Origin: Achromobacter marplatensis
GTDB taxonomy: Bacteria; Pseudomonadota; Gammaproteobacteria; Burkholderiales; Burkholderiaceae_B
Assembly: GCF_002209535.1 (NCBI RefSeq)
Contig: NZ_NJIG01000010.1
Coordinates: 62,001 to 126,000, forward strand
DNA: 64,000 bases
Direction of reading: 5' to 3'
Made by a program: the position numbers and the translations under genes. How positions within the stretch are numbered: the stretch's first letter is position 1; each line of letters starts with the position of its first letter. The notes beneath the pieces are model-generated. The model searched no databases and was not told the origin of the DNA. It saw only the letters and a list, made by a program, of their open reading frames with translations. Shown in pieces: positions 45,548-54,985 of this stretch.

Positions 45548-46510
45548 TTATTGCAGGGTCGCTGAACGCGCCAGGCTGGGCGTCTGCGGCTGGAATTTGC
45601 GCCAGACGCGTCGCATGTGCTGGGCCGAGCCGAAGCCCGATTTTTCCGCCACGCGCTCCAGGTCCAGCCGGGTTTCGCGCAGCAGGTCGCGCGCCAGCGC
45701 GACGCGTATCTGATACAGGTAGTCCATCGGCGTGCAGCCCGCGTGCTCGCGGAACAGCCGCGTCAGGTGGCGGGCGCTGGTGTGCGCCTGGTCCGCCAGC
45801 GACTGCGCGGACCATGGCGCGGCGGGGTTGCGCACGACGGCGTCCTGCACGCGGTGCACACCGGGATGCATATGGCTGCGGTGCTCCAGCCACGGCGACA
45901 GCGTGGAATCCGTGCCGGCGCGGCGCTGATAGACCACCATGTCGCGCGCCACCTCGCTGGCGACGCGCGGCCCGCAGTGGCGCGACACCATGTGCAGCGC
46001 CAGGTCGATGCCGGCCGTGATGCCGGCGCTGCTGACCAGGTTGCCGTCCTCGACGAAGATCCGGTTGTCGTGCACGCGGGCGGTCGGGTCGATGTCCGCC
46101 AACTGTGCCAGGCAGGAGTGGTGGGTGGTGCAGTCGCGTTGCCGGGTCAAGCCGGCCGCGGCGGCGAACAGGGCGCCCGCGCAAACCGTCATCAGCGTGA
46201 AGCCGTCCGCCGGGTGGCGCACCGCCAGCCAATCGATGACGGCGTGGGCGTCCGGGCCGTCCAGCCGCGTGGGCTGGCCCACCACGCCCGAAATGATGAC
46301 CAGCGCCTGCGCGGGCAAGACGGCCGGTAGCGGCTGGATGCGGGCAAGATGCAGGCCCGCGATGCCGCTTTCCACGGCTTCGGAAGGGCCGCAGAAATGC
46401 TGCTTGAACGTGCCGGGGCAAAGCTTGTTGGCCACGCGGAAGGCTTCTGCGGGACCGGCCAGGTCCAGCAGGACAATGCCCCGCGACAGCACGAAGTACA
46501 CGGGGATCAT
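45548..46510 (-). CDS. GlxA family transcriptional regulator
   Basis: A 320-residue regulator. An N-terminal DJ-1/PfpI-like amidotransferase fold (residues 1-170; VVGQPTRLDG and the elbow TVCAGALF) precedes a C-terminal double HTH of AraC type (AWSAQSLADQAHTSARHLTRLFREH...AEKSGFGSAQHMRRVW). GlxA regulators often control amine and quaternary-amine catabolism. The ATG at 46510 has AAGGAAA upstream; an open extension to 46570 is not conserved. It lies 19 bp after a cysteine hydrolase gene that is likely part of the same response. Confidence 0.93.
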   Translation of the reverse strand: MIPVYFVLSRGIVLLDLAGPAEAFRVANKLCPGTFKQHFCGPSEAVESGIAGLHLARIQPLPAVLPAQALVIISGVVGQPTRLDGPDAHAVIDWLAVRHPADGFTLMTVCAGALFAAAAGLTRQRDCTTHHSCLAQLADIDPTARVHDNRIFVEDGNLVSSAGITAGIDLALHMVSRHCGPRVASEVARDMVVYQRRAGTDSTLSPWLEHRSHMHPGVHRVQDAVVRNPAAPWSAQSLADQAHTSARHLTRLFREHAGCTPMDYLYQIRVALARDLLRETRLDLERVAEKSGFGSAQHMRRVWRKFQPQTPSLARSATLQ

Positions 46511-46529
46511 GGCGCTTTCCTTGTCCGGG

Positions 46530-47093
46530 TCAGGCCGCCAGCGCGTCGGCGGCGCGCGTGACGCGTGCAAACCGGCCTTGCAGCACCAATTCGGTATGGT
46601 CGCGGATCTCGGCCGGCGTGTAGTGCTTGCCGGACGGGCTTTGCATGGCGAACGTCAGGGTGGCGTCGGTGGGGAAGACCACCTTGAAGCCCGCGTCGCT
46701 GGCGTGGCGCGACGTGGTTTCGCAGCATTGTTCGGTGCGGATGCCGCTGACGATGATGCCTTCGATGCCGTTTTCCCACAGCCAGTCATGCAAGGAGCGG
46801 CCGTCCGCGCTTTCGGCGTACAGCGAGGAATGCACCGTCTTGTGGAACACGGCGGTGGGCGCCACACGCAATTCCTGCAGCGTCTTGACGTGGCCCGAGG
46901 CCAGCGAGAACGGATTGGCCGGGTCGCTGGACTTGCTGACGTGGAACACCTGCAGCACGGGAATCCCCTGGGCGGCGGCTGAATCGATCAAACCCTGGAT
47001 CTGCTCCAGGAAGGCCGGGTACTCGGTTTCGTCCCAAAACGGACGGTGCCGGAAAGATTCTTGTACGTCGATGACGATCAGCGCTTGTTTCAT
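46530..47093 (-). CDS. Isochorismatase-like cysteine hydrolase
   Basis: A 187-residue cysteine hydrolase with triad D9 (VIDVQESF), K85 (FHKTVHSS) and C123 (IRTEQCCETTSR). It is compact and soluble. It is cotranscribed with the GlxA-type regulator just downstream, so it is probably its regulated enzyme or an accessory. The amide or other substrate is unknown. Confidence 0.9.
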   Translation of the reverse strand: MKQALIVIDVQESFRHRPFWDETEYPAFLEQIQGLIDSAAAQGIPVLQVFHVSKSSDPANPFSLASGHVKTLQELRVAPTAVFHKTVHSSLYAESADGRSLHDWLWENGIEGIIVSGIRTEQCCETTSRHASDAGFKVVFPTDATLTFAMQSPSGKHYTPAEIRDHTELVLQGRFARVTRAADALAA

Positions 47094-47272
47094 GTTCCGG
47101 GCTCCAGGCCAAGGATTTCAGGGGGTACGACGCCATTCTGCTGCGGATTTCCGCCGTGCACGAGATCGTCGAAAGACGCCTAACGGCCCAAAACGGACAT
47201 GCTGTGAGCATACCCCTTCCGGCATGGGCGGGATGCGCCCGCAGGCGCCGCGACGGACATACAATTCCTGCC

Positions 47273-48424
47273 ATGACGACCGTAAGCCCCCCCGACGATA
47301 TCTACTGGATGCGACGCGCCCTGGCGCTGGCAGACCGCGTGCTGTTCACGACGGCGCCCAACCCCCGGGTCGGTTGCGTCATCGTGCGCGACGGGCGTGT
47401 GCTGGGCGAAGGGGCGACCCAGCCGCCCGGCGGTCCGCACGCCGAAATCTGCGCGCTGCGGGACGCCCAGCACCGTAATGAATCGGTTGAAGGCGCCACG
47501 ATGTACGTCACGCTGGAGCCCTGCAGCCATTTCGGCCGCACGCCGCCTTGCGTGGACGCCGTACTGGCCGCCCGGCCGGCGCGGGTGGTCGTGGCCATCG
47601 GGGACCCGAATCCGCTCGTTAACGGGCAAGGCCTGGCGCGCTTGCGCGAGGCGGGCATCGAGGTCGTGACGGGGGTGTGCGCCGAGGAAGCGCTGGCGGT
47701 CAACGCGGGTTTCATCTCGCGTATGAGCCGGGGGCTGCCCTGGGTGTGGATGAAGATGGCGGCGTCGCTGGATGGCCGCAGCGCGCTGCATAACGGCATG
47801 TCGCAATGGATCACCGGCCCCGAGGCCCGTGCCGATGGTCACCATTGGCGCGCGCGCAGCTGCGTGGTGCTGACGGGCATGGGCACCGTGCTGAAGGACG
47901 ATCCGCAACTCAATGTGCGTGGGGTGGACACGCCGCGCCAGCCGCGCAAGGCAGTGGTGGATGGCCGTTTCGAGATCCCGGAGGGCGCCCGCCTGTTCGA
48001 TGGCGCCGAAGTGATCGTCTTCACCGCCCGCGAAGACGCGGCCAAGGTAGCCCGCCTGGCCGACAAGAACGCGCGCGTGGTGGTGCTGCCGGCCCAAGCG
48101 CCGGATCGCGTGGACCTGCCGGCCATGATGCGCTGGTTCGCCCAGGAGCAGTTCAACGAAGTCCATGTGGAGGCGGGGGCGGGCCTGTCGGGCGCGCTGG
48201 TTGCCGCGGGCTGCGTGGATGAACTGCTGCTGTATCTGGCGCCCGTCCTGCTGGGCGATGCGGCGGGCATGGTGCGCCTGCCCATGCTGGAACACCTGGA
48301 CGCCGCCCAGCGCTACGAAATCATCGACGCCGCGCGGCTGGGCGCCGACATGCGCTTGCGCGCCAGGGTGCCTGGCACCTGGCGGCAATTGATGCAGCGC
48401 GTGGCGCTGCCGGCGCTGGCTTAG
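47273..48424 (+). CDS. ribD: Bifunctional riboflavin biosynthesis deaminase/reductase
   Basis: A 383-residue RibD. The N-terminal cytidine-deaminase-like domain has zinc ligands H56 (with E58; GPHAEICAL), C84 and C93 (LEPCSHFGRTPPC). The C-terminal reductase domain begins near residue 160 (WVWMKMAASLDGRSA). It carries out deamination and side-chain reduction in riboflavin synthesis. The start at 47273 follows homology; the upstream open frame is not conserved. No FMN riboswitch was seen upstream. Its stop overlaps that of the convergent lipoprotein gene. Confidence 0.96.
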   Translation: MTTVSPPDDIYWMRRALALADRVLFTTAPNPRVGCVIVRDGRVLGEGATQPPGGPHAEICALRDAQHRNESVEGATMYVTLEPCSHFGRTPPCVDAVLAARPARVVVAIGDPNPLVNGQGLARLREAGIEVVTGVCAEEALAVNAGFISRMSRGLPWVWMKMAASLDGRSALHNGMSQWITGPEARADGHHWRARSCVVLTGMGTVLKDDPQLNVRGVDTPRQPRKAVVDGRFEIPEGARLFDGAEVIVFTAREDAAKVARLADKNARVVVLPAQAPDRVDLPAMMRWFAQEQFNEVHVEAGAGLSGALVAAGCVDELLLYLAPVLLGDAAGMVRLPMLEHLDAAQRYEIIDAARLGADMRLRARVPGTWRQLMQRVALPALA

Positions 48425-50931
48425 GCTTGGCCGTCCGCCTTGCGCCGGCGGGGCGCCGCGCAGTGGCGCCATGCGAAGACGCAGGCGCCGCCCGCGACAA
48501 TCATCAGCAGCCCGGCGGCCAGCAGCAGCTCGCCGTGATCGCGGCGCAAGCGTTCCCATGCCTTCCACGCCTGCGTGTAATGGAACCAGGCCGCCGCCTG
48601 GAAGTCCGGTGCGGGGCACTCCCGCCCGAACGTCGTGCTGAAAGGCACCTGGGCGCCTTGCTCTACATAACGCTGATACACCGTCTGGGCGCGTTCGGGC
48701 GAGTCGTCGATGATGTAGCGGGTGCCTTGGCAAAGCACGGCGGCGAACGCCTGTGAACGGTTCGGCAGCAGCGCCGCCGATTGCAGCGCATGGTCGGTTG
48801 CGACCTGCCGATAGTGAAAGCGCACATACGGCTTGGCTTCGCTGGCGGCGAAGCGCATGCGTTCTTCGGGTGTCACCAGCGGCCCGGGCAGGGCCGCCTC
48901 CGCACGCTGCGCCGGCGTGTCTTGCGGCGGTTGATTGCCGCCATCCGCGTTTTGACGCCACGGTTCGGGACTGCGGCCCGCGCCATAGGTGTAGTTGCCG
49001 TCGTACACCGCAAAGTCGGGATCCTGCTCGTAGCCCATGATTTCCAGGCCATGGCGACGGGCCAGTTGCGCGGCCTTGAACCAGGCTTCTGCCCGCGCCG
49101 TGCGGCCCCAGGCGCTGCCGGCTTGTTGCAGGGCGGCCGTGTATTGGACGGCGTGCCGATGGCTGCTGGACGGCGTGACGCGCCACGCTCCGGCGGCGTC
49201 ATACGCCAGGGTGGCGAAGCGGGCGTCGGCGTCTTGCGGGAAGTAGGCCAGGGCCTGATCCATGCGGCCTTCGCGCATCAAGCGGCGCGCCAGTAGCGCG
49301 CGCAGGCGGTCCCCATCGGCGATCGGATGCTTCACCATCCAGTCGTAGAAGCGCTGGTAGTCGAACTGCGCGAAGCCGGCCGGGGCGGGCAGTACGGCTG
49401 AGGCCGGCACCTGCTGGTCCACATAGGTCTTGAGTTCGTCCGTCGTCAACACGCGTTCCGCGACATAGGCCGCATCGTTCCAGTATGGCGACATCGGCCA
49501 GCCTTCTTCCTGGGTGTCGGCGGCCGCCGCCGGCAGCGAGGCATGCAGCAGCAGGTCCAACGCCTCTATATATTGGCCGCGGGACAGCGCCAGCACCCCT
49601 TGTTCGGCCTTCAGCCGGGCCATGCCCGAGGCTTCAAGACCGGTGTCCGTGGCGGTCGGAAACGCGCTCGCGGCGCGCGCATAGGCTTGCGCCGCCGCAG
49701 CCATGTCCCCCTGGCGGATCGCCAGTTTGGCGCGCACCCACCAGGCAAGCGGCGTGTCGAGCCGGCTGGCCAGGCCTTGCGCCAGATCGTAGTGGCCCAC
49801 GCGATAGGCCAGCGCGGCCACGCGATCGGCGTCCTGGATGCGGCTCACGTCCTGCTTGGCCAGCGCCGCCGCCAGCGTTTGCAGCGCGGGGTTGGGCGTG
49901 ACGTTGCCCGCGCCCGCTCCGGCATCGGCGTAGCCGCGCTGCCCGTTCAGATCGAACGTGGCGAACATGTCGAACGCGCTGTCGGGGTTGCCGTCCACGA
50001 TATCGCCCACTCTGGCGAGCGCATAGGCGACCAGCAGCCGTTGCGCGACGGGGTCATCGATCAGCCGGCTGGCGCGCACTGGTGTCGCCAACGCCCAGCT
50101 TGCGATGAGGCGCAGCGACGCCATGCCGCTGCCCGAACCGCGCGCTGCCTGCTCCGCATACAGGCGGATCGCCTGTTTCAATGCGGGGGCGGCAATGGCG
50201 TCGGGGCACGCCGTCGCGGCCAGGAAATCCTCGGCCGTGCACGTTCCCTGGGATCCATTGAGCAGCAGGCGGGCCTCCTGGCCGTAGCTGGCGACCGCCA
50301 GGCCCAGCGGATCTGGCGCGCCCTTTTGCGCCAGCTGACGCACGCGCGCATACGCGGCGGATGAGCCGTTGGGCGTGGCGACTGCCGCGTCCCCTGTTTC
50401 GCCGGCCCCGATTTCAGCCAACATATAAGCGGCCCAGACGCTGCGCGCAGCCCCTTGGCGTTCGGGCAACGCCAGGATGTCGAGCAAACGCGCTCGGGCT
50501 CGCGCCAGCGCCGCGTCGGCATCGGCGGGCGCGCCGGATCGGATGTCGACCGCCGCGGCGGCGTACAAGCGGATGGCGTCGGGCAGGCCATCGCCCGCCG
50601 CATAAGCCTGATCGCCGTCGGGCATCGCCCGCATCGCACGGACGGTAGCGCGTTGCGCGGCGTTGAGCGCGGGGTCGAAGTCTTCCGGAATGGCGTCTTG
50701 CCGGTAGCTGCCGTCGGGCAATGCCGCCGATTCCTGCGCCCGCAGCGCGTCGGCGGGCGCAACCAGGCGCGTCACCTCGAAGCTGAAGGAGTTGGCTGGC
50801 GTGCTCCTCAAGGTGCCGGTCCGGTCGTCCAGCAACTGCGCCGGAAAGTCCGGACCGCAAGCCACAGCAATGCCTGCGCCGACAGCGCACGCCAACAAGG
50901 TCAGGCGGATGATCGATCTACGGTTGTACAT
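48421..50931 (-). CDS. Large helical-repeat lipoprotein, function unknown
   Basis: An 836-residue protein that I do not recognise as a named family. It starts with a lipoprotein-like signal (IAVACGPDFP, C25). A long Ala-rich helical region with TPR/SEL1-like character follows (for example GHYDLAQGLASRLDTPLAWWVRAKLAIRQGDMAAAAQAYARA). It ends with a single transmembrane helix (about residues 795-815, LLLAAGLLMIVAGGACVFAW) and a basic tail. The frame runs on to 51333 through the upstream gene, but the ATG at 50931 opens the signal peptide and overlaps the DUF3142 gene by 14 bp, indicating coupled translation. Lipid anchor plus C-terminal helix suggests an inner-membrane-bound periplasmic scaffold; that is inference. 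Confidence 0.78.
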   Translation of the reverse strand: MYNRRSIIRLTLLACAVGAGIAVACGPDFPAQLLDDRTGTLRSTPANSFSFEVTRLVAPADALRAQESAALPDGSYRQDAIPEDFDPALNAAQRATVRAMRAMPDGDQAYAAGDGLPDAIRLYAAAAVDIRSGAPADADAALARARARLLDILALPERQGAARSVWAAYMLAEIGAGETGDAAVATPNGSSAAYARVRQLAQKGAPDPLGLAVASYGQEARLLLNGSQGTCTAEDFLAATACPDAIAAPALKQAIRLYAEQAARGSGSGMASLRLIASWALATPVRASRLIDDPVAQRLLVAYALARVGDIVDGNPDSAFDMFATFDLNGQRGYADAGAGAGNVTPNPALQTLAAALAKQDVSRIQDADRVAALAYRVGHYDLAQGLASRLDTPLAWWVRAKLAIRQGDMAAAAQAYARAASAFPTATDTGLEASGMARLKAEQGVLALSRGQYIEALDLLLHASLPAAAADTQEEGWPMSPYWNDAAYVAERVLTTDELKTYVDQQVPASAVLPAPAGFAQFDYQRFYDWMVKHPIADGDRLRALLARRLMREGRMDQALAYFPQDADARFATLAYDAAGAWRVTPSSSHRHAVQYTAALQQAGSAWGRTARAEAWFKAAQLARRHGLEIMGYEQDPDFAVYDGNYTYGAGRSPEPWRQNADGGNQPPQDTPAQRAEAALPGPLVTPEERMRFAASEAKPYVRFHYRQVATDHALQSAALLPNRSQAFAAVLCQGTRYIIDDSPERAQTVYQRYVEQGAQVPFSTTFGRECPAPDFQAAAWFHYTQAWKAWERLRRDHGELLLAAGLLMIVAGGACVFAWRHCAAPRRRKADGQA

Positions 50932-52174
50932 GGAAGGTGGTGGGTGGGGTTTCACAGCGTATCCAGCCGATAGGGCGTTGACCGCCCGCGCGCAGCAGGC
51001 CGTCTTGCGCGCGGCGCAGGTAGAGCCCCGCGCCGTCGCGTTCCAGCGTGTAGCCGTTGATGCCGTCCGCGCCGCGGCAAACGCCGTTCCAACGGACGAT
51101 GAAGGGCAGCGCGCCGTCGGCGTTGCCGGTATTGGAAAGCACCAGGTCCTGCGTGCCGCCGCCATCGGCGATCGCTTGCGCGCCGACGTGCAGCTTGGGT
51201 TGCAGCGCTTGGCGCAACAGCACGGCGCGCCAGGTGGCCAGGCTCCAGGCGCGTTCGTCGCGCGCGGTGGGCAGCCGGAACCAGACGATGCCGGCCAGGC
51301 CGCGCGGGCGCGATTGATGGATCTGGTCGACAAAGGCCGCCATGGCGGCCGGCGTCACGACAAGCTCCGTGGCCCGGCCGCCCGGCTGCAGCGCGGGACG
51401 TTCGCTTTCGATGGCCGCCACGTTGCCGTCTTCATCCCAGGCGACACGGCTGCCGTAAGTGGGCAACGCCACGCGCCAGGGCTTTTGGGTGCGGTCCGCA
51501 AAGGCGTTTAACCATGCGTGCGCGCGTTTGGCGTCGAACAGGCCTTGCGTGGGGTTCAACACCGCATGCACCTGCAGCACCGATTCATCGGGCACCTTGA
51601 GCAAGGCGTCCAGTTCGGGGCTGTTGAGCCACGTGGGCAGCGCGGTGATCGACAAGGCGCTGTCCGGGCCCAGGCGGCGTTTCAATGCGGCGAGGAAGTC
51701 CCGGTAAGCCGGCAGTTTCGACGTGGCGCAGTCGTAATCGATTTCAACGCCCGCCACCGTGATGCCGGCGTGGCGCCATGCCTGGCGCGCCGCGGCGATC
51801 CGCGTCGCCGTGCCTTCCGCGTTCAACGCATCGACCCGGCCATCCAGCCGCCACACCATGACGACCGGACGACGGGCCGCGGCCAGGGCGTTCAGGTCCG
51901 GCGCGGCATCGAACCATCGGCCGTCAGCGCTCATTTCTGCGATCAGCACGCGCCACGCCTGCACGGCGTCGGCGCCGCCGGACAAGGCTTCCTGCACGGC
52001 TGGCGTCCACTGGCGCTGCCAGACATAAGCATCGTTGGACAGGTCGGGCGGGGGCTTTCCGCAAGCGCTCAACGTCAGCAACAGGGCTGCGAAACCGATG
52101 GCGGCGCCGCGTTGAACCGCCGCTTTCGCAGGGTTCAGAATCAGGCCCAAGGCTTGCCGCAAGCGGAGCAACAT
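50918..52174 (-). CDS. DUF3142 domain lipoprotein
   Basis: A 418-residue lipoprotein (lipobox LSAC, C38) with a DUF3142 domain. The region after residue 45 reads like a TIM-barrel glycosidase-like fold: DAYVWQRQWTPAV, VMVWRLDG, AGVEIDYDCATSKLPAYRDFL with acidic residues where a GH18-like catalytic motif would be, LPTYG and AGIVWFRLPT. The C-terminal part (about residues 320-418) is beta-rich. No enzyme activity is established for DUF3142. It is coupled to the 836-residue lipoprotein gene. Confidence 0.85.
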   Translation of the reverse strand: MLLRLRQALGLILNPAKAAVQRGAAIGFAALLLTLSACGKPPPDLSNDAYVWQRQWTPAVQEALSGGADAVQAWRVLIAEMSADGRWFDAAPDLNALAAARRPVVMVWRLDGRVDALNAEGTATRIAAARQAWRHAGITVAGVEIDYDCATSKLPAYRDFLAALKRRLGPDSALSITALPTWLNSPELDALLKVPDESVLQVHAVLNPTQGLFDAKRAHAWLNAFADRTQKPWRVALPTYGSRVAWDEDGNVAAIESERPALQPGGRATELVVTPAAMAAFVDQIHQSRPRGLAGIVWFRLPTARDERAWSLATWRAVLLRQALQPKLHVGAQAIADGGGTQDLVLSNTGNADGALPFIVRWNGVCRGADGINGYTLERDGAGLYLRRAQDGLLRAGGQRPIGWIRCETPPTTFHVQP

Positions 52175-53047
52175 GACGCAGCGTCGGAAAATCGCGTGTT
52201 CAGGTCAACGCGGAGTGCGTCGAGATGCGTGATTCTATTCGTTGAAGGCGATGCGCGTTTGCTTGGCTGCGGCAACCATCGCGCGAAGTATCCGCGTTCG
52301 CGCAAGGGGTACTAGCACTCGGCATGTGCGGCTGCTAATTGTGCGATTGAAACCGCGCGAAATGCCTTTCTCAGCGCATCCGCGCCGCATGCGGCATGGC
52401 GATCGCATCAAGTTTGCGAGCGATTCGCACACAGGTTTTTTCATGGCGAAAACCCTCATCACTATTTTGGCCGATGCGTCAAATGAATTGCCACAAAACG
52501 GTCAATTGGCTTTAGCATAGGGTCATGACTTGGCGCTACGTGCTAACGGCCTTCACCGCACGGTGCTACGCGCCCACGTCACCACGGATTCCCGTGCCGC
52601 GATATCGGCGCTTTTCACGACCGAACCGGCACGCTGCTGAACAAGGACGCCAAGGCGCTGTTCAGACCGTCCGCTGCCATCGCATAGCGGGCGCATCGGG
52701 TTTACGCCCGAATCATAAGAATCCACCGGGATATCGCTCATCCCTTCAAATGATTGCTGACCATTTCATGTGCGGCCGCGGTAAGCGTGCTCGCCATAGC
52801 AATATGCTGAAGGCATGCCCGATAACTTCTTCACGTAAGTTGCATTCCCTGACGGAACTTGTATCTGCGGGATGCGGCCTAAATGGAAAGGGCCCCGATC
52901 GTGCTTCATGGTTGCTGTGTGGCGAAAGCAACATAACACCTGGCCGACAATGCTTATCGCTAGTTTGTCTAGTAATGCGCAGGCACTGAGGCACAATGGG
53001 GACACGTAGGGACGTACTGAATTTTTCGCGTGTTGTAGGAGGTTTCC
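52175..53047. other. Long non-coding region upstream of prkA
   Basis: 873 bp between divergent genes, with no open frame that looks like a gene (the best, 52525-52989, has atypical composition and no ribosome site). Near prkA are an inverted repeat GTTGCT/AGCAAC (52911-52932) and a GGAACTT at 52854 that resembles a sigma-E -35. A complex stress-responsive promoter or decayed DNA are both possible. Confidence 0.5.
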
Positions 53048-54973
53048 GTGCAAAACATCGTCGAAGGCTTCAAGTCGCAGTATGCAAAAGAGCAGGAGTC
53101 AGAGCTTTCCCTTGAGGAATATCTGAACCTCGCTAAACGCGATCCCATGGCGTACGCCAGCCCCGCTGAGCGCATGCTGGCGGCGATTGGCGAACCCGAA
53201 ATCGTGGATACGCGCAACGACCCACGTCTTTCCCGTTTGTTTTCCAACCGGACCATCCGGCGCTATCCGGCGTTCCAGGAGTTCTACGGCATGGAGGACG
53301 TGATCGGCCAGATCGTCGCGTTCTTCAAACACGCCGCACAGGGGCTGGAAGAGCGCAAGCAAATCCTTTATCTGCTGGGACCGGTGGGCGGCGGCAAGTC
53401 GTCCATCGCGGAACGGCTCAAGGCCTTGATGGAAAGCTATCCCATCTATGCCTTGAAGGGTTCGCCCGTCAACGAAACGCCCCTGGGTCTGTTCCATCCG
53501 GAACGCTTCGGCGACACGCTTGAAAAGGAATACGGCATTCCGCGGCGCTACCTGAGCGGCATCATGTCGCCCTGGGCCGTCAAGCGCCTGAAGGAATTCG
53601 ACGGGGACATCTCGCAGTTCCGTGTCGTGCGCCTGAATCCGTCGGTGCTGCGCCAGGTCGCCATCGCCAAGACCGAGCCGGGCGACGAAAACAACCAGGA
53701 CATCTCGTCGCTGGTCGGCAAGGTCGACATCCGCAAGCTGGACCGCCATTCGCAAGACGATCCGGACGCCTACAGCTATTCCGGCGGACTGTGCCTGGCC
53801 AACCAGGGGCTGCTTGAGTTCGTGGAAATGTTCAAGGCCCCGATCAAGATGCTGCACCCGCTGCTGACGGCAACCCAGGAAGGCAACTTCAAGGGCACGG
53901 AGGGTTTCTCCGCGATTCCGTTCAACGGCGCGATCCTGGCCCACTCGAACGAGTCCGAATGGCAGACCTTCCGCAACAACAAGCACAACGAGGCTTTTCT
54001 TGACCGGATCTATATCGTCAAGGTGCCTTACTGCTTGCAGGTGTCCGAAGAAGTCCGCATCTACGAAAAGCTGCTGCATCACAGCTCGCTGTCGGCCGCC
54101 CCGTGCGCGCCGGGAACGCTGGACATGATGGCGCAGTTCTCGGTGCTGACCCGCCTGAAGGAACCCGAGAACTCCAGCATCTATTCAAAGCTGCGCGTCT
54201 ACGATGGCGAAAGCCTGAAGGACGTGGACCCGAAGGCCAAGGCCTTGCAGGAATACAAGGACTACGCCGGCACGGACGAAGGCATGAACGGGGTTTCTAC
54301 GCGTTTCGCGTACAAGATCCTGTCCAGCGTCTTCAACTACGACCAGACGGAAGTGGCCGCCAACCCGGTGCACCTGATGTATGTGCTTGAGCAACGGATC
54401 GGGCGCGAGGACTACCCCGAGGAAATCCGCCGGCGCTATCTGGAGTTCATCAAGGGCTTCCTGGCGCCGCGTTATGCGGAATTCATCGGCAAGGAAATCC
54501 AGACCGCGTACCTGGAGTCGTACTCCGAGTACGGCCAGAACATCTTTGACCGCTACGTGACGTTTGCCGATTGCTGGATCCAGGACGAAGAGTTCCGCGA
54601 TCCTGAAACCGGCGAAAGCTTCGATCGCAGCGCCTTGAACGACGAACTGGAGAAGATCGAAAAGCCGGCGGGCATCGCCAACCCGAAGGACTTCCGCAAC
54701 GAGATCGTGAACTTCGTGCTGCGGGCGCGCGCCAACAACAATGGCCGCAACCCGACGTGGACCAGCTATGAAAAGCTGCGCGAAGTGATCGAGAAGAAGA
54801 TGTTCTCGAACACGGAAGACCTGCTGCCGGTGATTTCGTTCAACGCCAAGGCCTCGGCCGAGGACAAGTCCAAGCATCAGAGCTTCGTGGATCGGATGGT
54901 TGAAAAGGGTTACACGGAAAAGCAGGTCCGACTGCTGTGCGAGTGGTATCTCCGTGTGAGGAAGTCTTCCTGA
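53048..54973 (+). CDS. prkA: PrkA-type serine protein kinase
   Basis: A 641-residue AAA-related protein kinase. The P-loop is GPVGGGKSS at residues 111-119 and a C-terminal PrkA domain is present. Initiation is at GTG (53048) with AGGAGG 5 nt upstream, which decides the start. Homologue YeaG in E. coli acts in nitrogen starvation and stationary-phase stress. It is the first gene of the conserved prkA-yeaH-spoVR operon. Confidence 0.95.
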   Translation: MQNIVEGFKSQYAKEQESELSLEEYLNLAKRDPMAYASPAERMLAAIGEPEIVDTRNDPRLSRLFSNRTIRRYPAFQEFYGMEDVIGQIVAFFKHAAQGLEERKQILYLLGPVGGGKSSIAERLKALMESYPIYALKGSPVNETPLGLFHPERFGDTLEKEYGIPRRYLSGIMSPWAVKRLKEFDGDISQFRVVRLNPSVLRQVAIAKTEPGDENNQDISSLVGKVDIRKLDRHSQDDPDAYSYSGGLCLANQGLLEFVEMFKAPIKMLHPLLTATQEGNFKGTEGFSAIPFNGAILAHSNESEWQTFRNNKHNEAFLDRIYIVKVPYCLQVSEEVRIYEKLLHHSSLSAAPCAPGTLDMMAQFSVLTRLKEPENSSIYSKLRVYDGESLKDVDPKAKALQEYKDYAGTDEGMNGVSTRFAYKILSSVFNYDQTEVAANPVHLMYVLEQRIGREDYPEEIRRRYLEFIKGFLAPRYAEFIGKEIQTAYLESYSEYGQNIFDRYVTFADCWIQDEEFRDPETGESFDRSALNDELEKIEKPAGIANPKDFRNEIVNFVLRARANNNGRNPTWTSYEKLREVIEKKMFSNTEDLLPVISFNAKASAEDKSKHQSFVDRMVEKGYTEKQVRLLCEWYLRVRKSS

Positions 54974-54985
54974 GCGAGGTGAATC

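Noticed and set aside
47094..47272. An FMN riboswitch upstream of ribD
   Set aside because: The conserved RFN elements are absent and the interval is too short.
47180..49186. A 668-codon minus-strand frame across ribD and the lipoprotein gene
   Set aside because: It overlaps ribD in antisense and the lipoprotein gene in another frame; no signal or motif.
50932..51333. N-terminal extension of the 836-residue lipoprotein
   Set aside because: It lies inside the DUF3142 gene in another frame and would bury the lipoprotein signal peptide.
52854..52883. A sigma-E-like promoter (GGAACTT then GCCTAAA at 16 bp)
   Set aside because: The -10 fits poorly and the motif lies about 165 bp from prkA; mentioned but not annotated.
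52525..52989. A 154-codon frame in the region before prkA
   Set aside because: Composition unlike real genes here, no ribosome site, no recognisable motif.
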